Positions 46,801-58,800 of a DNA stretch of 64,000 nucleotides are shown here, one piece after another. The stretch spans positions 503,663-567,662 of the forward strand of contig CACRXP010000179.1 in the NCBI GenBank assembly GCA_902702965.1. The letters run 5' to 3'. Numbering within the stretch: position 1 is the stretch's first letter; each line of letters opens with the position of its first letter. The DNA comes from Spirometra erinaceieuropaei. Taxonomy: Eukaryota > Platyhelminthes > Cestoda > Diphyllobothriidea > Diphyllobothriidae. A program made the position numbers and the translations under genes. The notes beneath the pieces were generated by a model. The model worked only from the letters and a program-made list of their open reading frames with translations, had not been told where the DNA came from and did no database searches.

Positions 46801-49800
46801 ATGGGACTGGTGGAGAACAGCACACGGGTGTCAGCTGTTGGAAAGGTCTGTGATACAGCTTGAGTTAGACGTCTTCTTAAAAGTTCACTTGGTGCATCCT
46901 CTTGAAAGGGGACCTTGATGAAGAGCCTTTCTTTCCTACCGTCAGTATTGGGGGCCTTTGTGGTCTTTCGGCCATGTTCTTAGCAATGGATCCATCAGGA
47001 TACCCTTTCCGGCGAAAAAGGCCTTCGATGATCTTAAGCTATTTCTCAACGCTGTCAGCTGAGCAGATTCTTCTTACTCTTTCTGTTAAACAGCGGACTA
47101 AATTACGTTTAACGTTTAGCGGCACGAAACTCCCAAAATGGGTGTATTGTCCGGACCACGTTTTCTTACGATAGACACTACGTCCAATGCTGCCGCCAGG
47201 CCTTCTACTCAGAAGCACATCCAGAAAGGGAAGTGAACCGGACTGTTCTTCTTCCAGAGTGAATCTTATTGATGAGTGCGCCTGATTTACGTCATCCAGT
47301 AGAATTGAGATGTCGCTTTGTTTCGGTGCAATTGCGAATATATCATCCACGTACCGCCCATAGTATCTTAAACCGTTGATCTGGTGACGTAGCTGGAAAG
47401 CTTCAAACTTTCCCATGAATATATTCGCCAAAAGCGGGCCAAGGGGCGAGCCCATAGCTACGCCGTTCATCTGCCTATATAGATTGTTGCCGAATAGGAA
47501 CTGCAAGTTCAAGGTACACCTCAATAACAATTCCTTGAGGGCATTCACTGGCATTCCTATATCTTGTTGATTGTCGGCAATGAAATCACAGAGGTAGTTG
47601 ACCGTTTCCGTTACCGGTACGTTCGTAAAAAGGAATGAGACATCTAACCAAAACGAAAGAGCCGTATAAATGTACGGGCCTGAAGAGAATTTATCGAAAG
47701 CAGACGTATGCTCGCCAAATTGCCTTTTAAATTTTACAATGAGAATTTTCGCAACTCTAAATAAATAGTAACATCAGTAGAAATAGGGCGGGGTTCGTGG
47801 GTCAAACTTAAAAGTAACAACTCACCAGAAACATTGACCTTGCTGGTGAAGTGCGGTCGGGTCGCACGAATTTACAGTCGGGCCACAGGTAGTTGGGGAC
47901 GTATCGACAATATTGTTGTTACAACAAACTTGCACCATGAAATCGCGCACTTCAGGGGAAGATTTCCGATGGCGTGGCTCCGGAGAGGGCATATCTTTAA
48001 AGACATGGTTGTACAGGAAGAAATAGAATGCGTGAAAATATTTATACGAAAAGTATTTGTTTAAAGTCCTGCTAGTCTGCTTATCTTTCCATGAAAAGCC
48101 CGACCTTTGTAGACGTTGTGGCCACTTCTTACACCATTTTAGACAATTCGCTTTTGATGTGATGTGAGAAATATGCGGCTGAGTATATTGTAGTATGAGC
48201 CTAGTTTGCTCAAGCTGACAATCCTATATCTGTAAGGTTAAATAATAAGTGGAGCTTCCTTCAGGGTACCACCAACTCCACCCAAACCTTTTCTTCGTCT
48301 AAGATTGATAGGCTGGATTCAACTGCTGACTTAAGCTGGAGGCAGTTGCGTTTATGGCTCCCCTAACAATATCAAAGACTTAATATGTGTTTTAGCAGAT
48401 TCAGCATAGTATATTTTGACCCAACTGTGAAAAACTCGGCGCCTCGGTGGGATTTGAACTCAGGACGGCAAAGGGAGGCTTTAGTATGGTCAACGCTTCA
48501 GCCACCTGCGCTACGAGAGGTTGGCATGATCCCAAGGTAGTGATCAGCAAACTGCTCACGAAAACTGATTAGCATGTCGTTCAAAAACGTATCTATTGGT
48601 CCCGATTGCATTCCTAGTTGTAATTTCCCGGAGAATCAATGTGTGGGAGCTTCAAAGGACTATCGACACGGGAGCAGGAGCAGGACTTGGTGCTTGGACG
48701 AAAGAATCTGCGTCCGCCCCCCTCCCCCCAAACGGTCGTTGATTCGTCCGTGACAATGCAGGGGCAGTTGGACGTGGTGAAAATTGGTTATGAACGAACG
48801 CCAACCTAGCTACGCGATGAACAGACCCACTCTCGGTCAACGAGGCCAGCCAATATCATTCTGCAAAGGAAAAGGATCAACGGGCCATCTGCAAGAAGGT
48901 CCTACACAACGCTCAAATTCTTAGTCTTCCATCTTAAGTTGTGCCTGTGAACAAAATGACGAAATGCCCGATGAAAACTATTTCCCCAGAGACTGATTTC
49001 GCTAGGCAGAATAGCACTACCGACAAAGACAAGGGAGACTGGAATGGCAATTTCTGGCTTATTAGCCGTTGTCAGCCAGCCATAGCCAATCCCGAAGTGT
49101 GGAACATCTGGGGCTCGATCCCGCGACCTGTTGGTTAGAAGTCCTACGCCTCTAACCACTGAGCCACGGGCTCGTTGTCCTGTTGATTGCGATTGGGAAT
49201 ATACAATGGTAGGGGGACGCTCACCGACCGTTTTTACGGGACTCACATGTCCCGTTGTGCCTTAGGACCTTCTCTCACACTTCGGGAGGTTGGATATGGC
49301 TAGCTGACGACGGTTGATAAGCCAGAAATGGCCCCTACAGCCTCCCTTGCCTTTGTCGGTAATGCTATTCTGCCTATATTATGCGCTGCTGTGCGGCTGC
49401 TAGTTGGGCTCGAGAGAGAACCCGTAAGGCACAACGAAACGAGTGAGTTCCGTAAGAACGATCGGTGAGCGCCCCTCTACCACTGATTTCTTTTTCTCCC
49501 TCCACAAAGATGCAAGTTAAAAGAGTTTCGTGGTCTCTGGGAGAACAAACAACATGCGACTCCTCTAATTATATTTCATGAGGCTACTCGACTTCCCATG
49601 AATCCCCGTAGGCCGCCCTCCAAGAACAGCTGCGAGATTCTGAAAACTTAACTCCAGACTTGCGGACAATCGATTCCGCAGTCAATTGGTAAGAGTGGGT
49701 CGAATTCATTAATAAGTTTATCAGGTTTCCTACATAGCCTGCCTAGGTAATCGTTCTTTAGATGAATTCACCAAAAGAACTTTCTATGCCCTATTTGTGG

Positions 49801-52800
49801 ATGACATCAGTGTCCACATAAACTTAAAAAGGCGGAAAATGAAAGACGACCTCTCAGATTCTGCAACGCTCGAGGTCATCAGGGGTGCGTTTTTAATAAG
49901 TTCATTACTGCTCTAACCGCAGAGGTGTTTGGGATCTGGAATGCTGACGGCAAGGCGACCCTTGCCGACCTACTGTTGTCCATTACCAAACGACTTAAAA
50001 GTTCTATCAAAAATGCGTCAAAGAATAACAGCACGGACGGTAATTGGTCCTCAATTACTAATAACACACTACTCTTTTGTGTAGATCTAATACCTGGACC
50101 TTCCACAGGTACACATCAAATTCTCCGATAGATTGCCCTGATATGGACCTATAACATTTTAAAGAGTAGTGCATATATTTAATTTTTTATTTGTTACATA
50201 TACATCTACCGCTTCATAAGACTTCAGAGTGTTTTGGGTACATTGCGTTTTGATAGTTTTTCGTTCAAATGGAGACTACGGTAGAGAGTTCGAAAGGACG
50301 GAAAGGGCCGACAGAAACAATATAGGTGGATTTAGTATGAAACGTTATTATTTCCGTGGGAAAAATGGGTCGTGCAAATTGCTGAGCATCCGGCTACCGC
50401 CGATTTTCGAGTATATCAAAAAAATCAATATCTACCCGATATACATTCACCGGAAAAAAACGCAATCCCCTCGATATGCCTATATCGAAAGTTCGCTATC
50501 TACTCGATATCGGGGCGATGTACTCTTGCCATAAGATGCGGTTATGGAGCCACACCTGATGGACACAGTACAGTTGACCAACATAAATATTTTGAGTTGG
50601 TATGAGTACGTTGGCATGGTGCTGCTGTGAGTGTTCTGTTGGCGGTCTTGTTTCTTTGCTGGCGTGTCTACATTTTTCGGCCCAATGCCGGTGGTCCTTC
50701 TTGACTTTCGGCTTGTTGTCTCCTTCTAACCTTCGCGTTGGATGGTTCAGGGTTAGGGTTTACGGCCGCGGTTAAGGCTTAGGATTAGGAGTTAGGACTA
50801 GGGGTTATGGTTAGGGGTTAGGGCAACTATTTCTCAACCACTCAAAGTACAACCGCGCATTCCCAATAGCTTTTTTTGCCTACAACTACTTGATCTCGTC
50901 GCCTGTGCGTTCCCCGGCCGCATCTGTAAAAACCCCTATTACCACCGGTCCTGTGTTACAGGTGGCTGGAGTTTGCTTGCTTCAGGTGGGGCTACATAAT
51001 CACATAAGACCACTTTTGCCACTAGGACATCTTTAATAAATGCGAGAAGTGGTGGAGGGGGCGCTCACCGATCGTTCTTACGCAATTCACTCGTTCGGTT
51101 GTGCCTTACTCTCTCGAGCCCAACCAGCAGTCGCACAGCGACGCATGATATAGGCGGAATGTTATACATGTTGTATATTCCCGATCGAAAGCGACTGGAC
51201 AACGGGCTCGCGGTCCAGGGGTTAGGGGCGTTGGACTTCTACCCAACAGGTCTCGAGTTCGAGCCCCAGGTGTTCCACACTTCGGGGTTGGGTATGACTG
51301 GCTGACAACGGCTAATAAGCCAGTGTGGCGAAAAAGTTGCCTGACTGACCTCTCCGCAGTGCATGCAGCCGGTTGACCTCAGCGCGCGGTAATAACATAC
51401 TCCCAATATCATGCGCTGCTGTACGGCTGCAGGTTGGGCTCGAGAGAGAGAGCCCGTAAGGCACAACGGAACGAGTGAGTTCCGTAAGAACGATCGGTGA
51501 GCGCCCCCTACCATTGTATATTCCTGATCGAAACCGACAGGGCAAGGGGCTCGTGGCCCAGTGGTTAGGGACGTTGAACTTCTAACCAACAGGTCGCGAG
51601 TTCGAGCCCCGGGTGTTCCACACTTCGGGGTTGGGTGTGACTGGCTGAAGACGATGGCTAATAAGTCAGAAATGCAAAACAGTTGCCTGACTGACCTCTC
51701 CGCAGTGCATGCAGCCGGTTGACCTCTGCGCGGGCGTCCTTGGCATCCTTGGCCAGTTGTGCCAGACGTTCCTCCATCACGCAGATGGTGCGCGCGTGTT
51801 GACGCACCTGCTCACGATGCGCTTCCACCTCGGCCTGCCACTTGGTCTCGCAGGCCGTCTCCACCCGGCAGCGCGTCTCCTCCAGCTCCGTCTCGTGCTC
51901 CATCTTCACCTTCTCCAGAGCATCCACGTGGTTCTGCAGACTCACGGTCAGAGACTTCACCTGACTCGACATCTCCGACACCTTCAAGTCGAACTCTTCG
52001 GTTTTTTGTCGGAGGAGCTTCACGAGGGAGGGACAGATAGGAGTGGCAGCTAATGGAAGTCACTAAGGTGTTCCTTCCACGAGAAATGTTTAAGGAAGGG
52101 TTGTGGATAGCTTTGGCCTAACAGTATGCAGAACGTGCTGATAATTTCAGCCAACGGATCGACTATGTGCGTGCTTTCATCGTGGTTACTTTACGGTCTC
52201 TTCGCTCCAGGTCTGAACATTCGCTTTTTTGTCTACAAACATACTTTTGTTTAATGTAATTTTCCCCTTAAAATTTTAAACAAAATTGCATAAGTATCTT
52301 ACCTCTGAAAGCATTAAGTCATTATCGGCTGTTTCATTCACAAACACTCAACTTCTGGAGTTTGAAAAGGGTCGTCTAGGGTTTCATGATTAGATCTTAC
52401 ATGCTTTAGGTGTTCAGCTGGAAACCCGCCAAATTTTAGCTACTCTCCTCGCCACTGATAGTATCCCCTGCGGGGATGATCTTCGCGGCATCGTTTTGAC
52501 CTTAATCAAAAAGCTGATGATCACGACAGGTTTCTCTGTTTCGCCACCTTTCTAGTCGTTTGTCTCAAGCTTCAACGATCCTAGCGGTCTCTGAATGTCC
52601 CCTCACCGTCTAGACCTCAAATGGACGGTGGAAGATCGCGGTTAGCTCCTCCTCTCTCGCCACTATGAGCCTCATCCGGTTTAGGAACTCTCCCTTTGAC
52701 GAGGAAAGTTTCGAACAACTAAATACTCTCACCTGCAGGGTGGTCCCGTCCGGCACGAATATTCTCCTTCTAATGAGTGACGGTTTTTTTCTCCTTAAGA

Positions 52801-55800
52801 ACTGACAAATCGCATTCAATTTATGCCTTTTTCAGACCATTTTCAGGGATTTTTTGATGTTGTCCATTTTTTTTACCATATCTGACTACCTATTATGAAT
52901 ACAAATTGAGACCCGTGCAGGTTTGGTTATTCGATCCAAGATTCACTCGTGAGTGTTTTTTGGAAGGGTATTCTTGATTTAATGTGACAGTAGCCTCATG
53001 GGAGTTAAGTAAAACTATTTATTTAGTAATTGGGTAGGGGCATGGTATGGGAGAACTGCAACCGCGGTCATGCCTATAGTGGTTAACCCAAACCGTTAAC
53101 CCGTAAGCATTTGAGTCAAACACAAACGCGCCCATAACCCTAACTCTAGTTTTAAAACCCTAGGCTTGCCCTAAAACTTAACCCTAACCCCCCCTAACCA
53201 TAATCATAAAATTCCAAACTTACCCCCGATCCTAATCCTAAAACTCCAACCCTAAACAAAACCCTAATTCTGGTCTCAACCCCAAATCCAGACCAGAACT
53301 CAAGCTTGACAACCCTAGCCTGAAGTATAGCACAACTCCTAACACTAACTCTAGACCTAAACATAGCCCTAACCCTACAGTAGGTGGGCTAACTGATGAA
53401 ATATCAACCGAAATTCCGAAATGCGTTTTCGTTTCGAAAAGATTAATTAAATAGGGTTGTAAAACTGGTCAGCCTGCAACATAATTCTGTAATATTTCAG
53501 TTACCTCAGGATGCCGGCTTTCGAATGAACTTCCTTCCGGCTCCATGCAAAAACTACATTCTTTAAAAATGACTACTTAAGTCGCATGCATTTTTCTCAT
53601 TGATTTTCTATGCCCCTGAAAGTCCAATTATATTTCATAGAAAACATGCATAAAACTATACATCGTTTTACTCATTCGGAAGATAATTACGTCTTCTTCT
53701 AATTTTATACTCGAAGGCGGGACATAATTCGGTTTTAGAAAAGTTCCTAATTGTGAGACTTTTAAATTCCGTGAAATGACCGTTCATAAATCGTCATGTC
53801 TCTGCATTTACCAATGTGGCTTGTAAAGTTAACAATATGGATCGAATCTACTGCTAAATTTTACTAACCCTATATAGTCTCCCTTTAGTACCCTAAAGAA
53901 ATGTGTGGTTTTCCGTACGCAGAAAACATACAGCTTGTAGTTCGGAAACCCTGAATCAAAGTATGACGGTAGAGTGGGTTCGAAATTATTCGGGAATTGG
54001 AAAAGTTTTTGAAAACCGAATTATACCCTTCCTTCGAGTAAAGGTTTGGAAGAGGACGCAATTATCTACCGAATGAACGAAAGAATGAATATTTTTGAGC
54101 ATGTTTTCCAGGAAATATAATTGGACTTTTAGGGGCATCGAAAATCAATGAGAAAAATTAATGCTGCTTAAGTGGTCATTTTTTACAGGGTGTAGTTCTT
54201 GCATGCAGCCGGAAGAAAACTCGTTCGAAAAGGGGCATCCAGAGGTAACTGAAATATTATAGGCTGACTAGTTTTACAACCCTACTTAACTAATCTTTTC
54301 GAAACGAAAACGCATTTCGGAATTTCGGTTGACGTTTCATGAGTTAGCCCACCTACTATAACTTTGAGCCTGATATGGGCACCTTAAACGTAATTAACGC
54401 CTGGGAATGTGAGAATCAGCACATCATCCAACCGCTTTCGTGACCGACTGCCAGAAAAACCGTAAAGAGTCACACCTACCTAAATAAGATGAGAAGGTAG
54501 GTTGTTGAACAACCATTCAGAGGTTGCATACCCTACCATCGTCAGTTATTGATTTAGCAGAATAAGTTTTTCAGAAGAATCAGTCTATACTGACTTCCTC
54601 TGTCTTGCCACCGCGCCGGTGGTTCCTTCGTAAATAAAGGACGATCTACGATTGCATCTACAGCAGTTTGGTTTGTAATGTGCTTTCCACAGTTTACTAT
54701 TTCGCCTTGACGAGGAACGCTTTGAATGTGCATAGCGGTCCGGTACCGCCCGCACCTCACTCATGAAATGTTAACTGAAATTCTGAAATTCGTTTTTTGA
54801 CTCGAAAAGGTTACTTCAGTAGGATTGTAAAATTAATTGACAGCATAATCCCAAGATGGTTTCCTTAATTCGAGGTGCCGGTTTTTGAATGAACTTCTTT
54901 CAGGCCGCCTACAGAAACTAAACTGTGTAAAAATGAATACTTAAGTAGTAGGAATTTTTATCTTTGGGTTTCGATGCCCTTATAAATTCGAATATACTTA
55001 CTAGAGAACATGCATACAAATATTCATTCTTTTGCGCATTTGGTAGAAGATTACGTCTTTTTTAAATTATTTACATGAAGGAAGAATAACTTTCAGTTTT
55101 AAAGAACTTTTACAACTCCCAAATAATTCTGAAGTCAACCTGCCGTTGCAATTGCATTAGGGGTTTCAAAACTATAAGTTGTATATTTTCTGCGTACGGG
55201 AAACAATATATTTACATACGCTACATAGAGGAGACCATATGGGTTTCATACAATTTAGCAGTGGATTTAAACTGTATTGTGAAATTTACAAGCAACAGTA
55301 GTAAATGCGGGAACATGATGATTTATGAACGGGAATTTCACGGTCTAAAAAAACCTCATAATTATAAACCTTTTAAAAAGCGAATTATAAACCGCCTTCA
55401 AGTATAAAATTGAAGAAGACTTGATTTTTTACAAAATGGGCAAAATAATAGTTATTTTTTGCGCGTTTTCTATGAAGTATTTTCGAATTTATAAGGGCGT
55501 CGAAGATCAATAAGGGAAATGCATGCTACTTAAGTAGTTAATTTTTGCAGAGTGTGGTTCTTGCAGTCCCCCGGAGAGAAGTTCGTTCAAACGCCGGCAC
55601 CCTAAAGTAACTAAACTATTATGAAATTATGCTGCACGATGATTAATATTACAATCCTACCTAAGTTATCTTTTAAAGTCGAAAACACATTTCAGGATTT
55701 CGGTTAACATTTCATGAGTTAGTACATCTACCGTATTTTATATCTTTCTCGGTGAAGATTATTTTACCATTTGCTCATCTTAGAATCTCACACTCATAAG

Positions 55801-58800
55801 TCCAAAGTGGTCGCCGTACGTACTCATTCGTTCTGATATGTTTCAATAAAGACTTTTCATTTGTACTGACGATGCCCTCAGAAGGGTGTTCAACAAACAA
55901 TTATGAAAAGTCAAGATGGCGAACGCACGTTTTCGGTAATTCTTCCTCATGCCAATACAATTACATGAACGAATGAAAATGTACAAAATCAACAGTGTTT
56001 ATAGATGCCTCAAGAAAGCATTTCAGGTTGTCTACCGGACACCAACATGTTTCTCAAAAGGCCTACGCCAACGGGCACTAGCAACGGCCGAGGCAGTAGC
56101 TATACGGTTAGTGAATCCGGTGTTATGCTGTCAGAAAACTCTGATACAAGCGCTTTCGCTGCCGTGGCCAACGCCAACCCCAAGTGATGAAGCCATGGCG
56201 CCTCAAATCCCTAATCACGATGATGGGTACTCCGTGTACTCAACCCAAGATCATTACTCAAAGACTTTCTTACCCCCCCTCCCCTAGCTCTGACGACTAA
56301 CACCCGCCGACCTTCTCATGCGGGCGGCGTGGGGATGATGAGTGTTAGTGACTTAATAGCCCTTGAGGCATCTATAAACACTGTTGATTTTGTACATTTT
56401 CATTCGTTCATGTAATTGTATTGGCCTGAGGAAGAATTACCGAAAACGTGCGTTCGCCATCTTGACTTTTCAATTGTAACATGGGAATATTTACGGAACT
56501 TAAACAATTACGAGTAGTACTAAAGTGCTGGCTTTGCCACACGTGAGATGGCATGTTGCAGCCAACTTGCACAAACGTTTCTATTTTAAGCGCGATAAAA
56601 CAACAGTGCTTAAATATCCACTTTTCTCGGCGGATAAGGCGGCATGTGGTAGTTACTTGCATTGGCTGACCAACTGATGGCTAACAGGGAGGCTGGATTG
56701 TGGTGAGGAAATTCATTTCCTAGTAGTAGGTGATTTTGTTGGAAAGATAGTGGTAAGGGAGTGTCCAGAGTATCTTATGCACCGGGACTAGTCTATTTTA
56801 GGTTTTTATATAAACTAACGGCCAGATAGACCACCTTGAGATTAATCCTCCCGTTTGTTCCAGGGATGGCTCCCGACTTCTCTGAGGTACATCCTGGGAC
56901 TTCCACGTCCGCTAATTCGCGCGCCAATCCTAGGAAATCTACAAGTGCTCCTGAGACTTAATCTGTCCACCCTCGTCTCAGTCAGGCGCTGGCCACCAAC
57001 AGATGTCTTGCTATTAAAGTGCTACTAGCGCTGCATGAGCAAACAAATCGTAGCCAGTATTGGTCTAAAAACAAGGACGATTTTCTCAAAGAAAGTGAGA
57101 ATTGTGAATGCTCAAGCAGTTGCCACGAGACGGAACAAATCACCCATCCGAATTCCTTACGGATGCTTCGGATTTTTTGGTCCGCACATATGTATATGCA
57201 TATATGATGGTAGAGGGGTGCTCAGCGATCGCGTTACGGAACTCACTCGTCCCGTTGTGCCTTGGGGCTCTCTAGCCCCGCCAGCAGCCGCACAGCGGCG
57301 CATTATATAGGCAGAATGATATTACCGACAAAGACAAGGGAGACTGGAATGGCCACTTCTAGCTTATTAACCATCGTCAGCCAGTCATGCCCAACCTCGA
57401 GGTGTGCAACGCCTGGGGCTCGATCCCGCGACCTGTTAGTTAGAAGTCCAACGCCTCTAATCACCGAGCTATGGGCTCATTATCCTGTCGGTTGCGATCG
57501 GGTATATTAGCAATGGTAGAAGAAGCGCACATCGACAAGACAAACGGTCCATGGCTCAGTGGTTAGGGGCGTTAGAATTTTAACCAGCAGGTCGCGCGAC
57601 CGAGCTTTAGGTCTTCCGCGCCTTCGGATTGAGTATGACTGGCCGACGGTGGCTAATAAGCCAGAAATGTCCATTCCACTCTCCCTGTCTTTGTCGGTAA
57701 CGTCACTATGACTATATTACGAGCCGCCGTGCGGCTGCTGGTTAGGCTCGAGAGGGAGTCCCAAAACATAACGGGGCGAGTGGGTTCCGTAACACGATGC
57801 GTGAGCCCCGTACCATTATATATATACAGTACCTGTGCTAACTCATGAAATGCCGAGGTCAAAATTATAGTGGACAATGTAGTGTATTTTTGGTGTCGTT
57901 ATTTGTGTTTATTTGGTTGAAATAAGGACGAAAAGACCGTTTTCTGAAGGAAAGTTTGATACGGATCTGTATATTAAATAGAAAACGGGCCGGATTAAGG
58001 CGAAATCGGAGGATTCCTGATATTCAAGCAGTTTCCTACGCTATTAAAGCTTTCGGATGGAAATTCTTTGTGTAACCTTATTAATCTGTTTGCGTTAAAG
58101 GCGTTAACCTGTGTTAATTCGTGACATTTCATGAGTTAGCACAGGTACTGTATATATATACCGGGCAATGAGAGTCGAAAAATAAGGGAGAAAATAGTAC
58201 GCACCTGGGTCAACTCATCAAGATTCTGCTCAAGTTGCTCAATGATGGCCTGCTTTACGGCAAGCGCCTTTTTCGAACGCTCTTGCTCGGCCTTGGTGAC
58301 CTCGTCAATAGAGTTCTGCATCTTCGTTTCCCCTGAAAAAGCAGCAAAAATTCCAAAGGGCAGCAATCAGAATACTTGTCTGTCACAAAGGACCCCTACA
58401 CATTACCAACCCCCAATACCAGGGCTAGTTACCTTTCTCGAGCAAAATTTATCTTAACCACAATTCACTGTTGTTCACTTCTAGTTCACGTGTCGATGCA
58501 CATCAAACAACCATTGTGGTCAGATGGCAATTAACACGTTTTGCCAGGCCAGTAACAAAGACCGCGTCGCCCAAAGAACGAGGGCTGTCTGTCAGTTCCC
58601 TCAAGCACGTGCTGAAAACATTTATATGAAGTGGGGATAATTCAGTCCGTTTAAATCCAAAAATACTAGTTTGGCAATTTTTTTTCACCGAGACTGCGCA
58701 TAGAATGGTGCCACACATTTTATTCCCGTCTTATCTCGATCTCTGGGCAAAGAAAATACTAAATTAGAAGATTAACAGTTTTTGCTTCATTGAAATACCA

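Noticed and set aside
51709..52063. Leu/His-rich and Arg/Pro-rich open frames
   Set aside because: Shadows of the GC-rich FHAD1-like exon in other frames.
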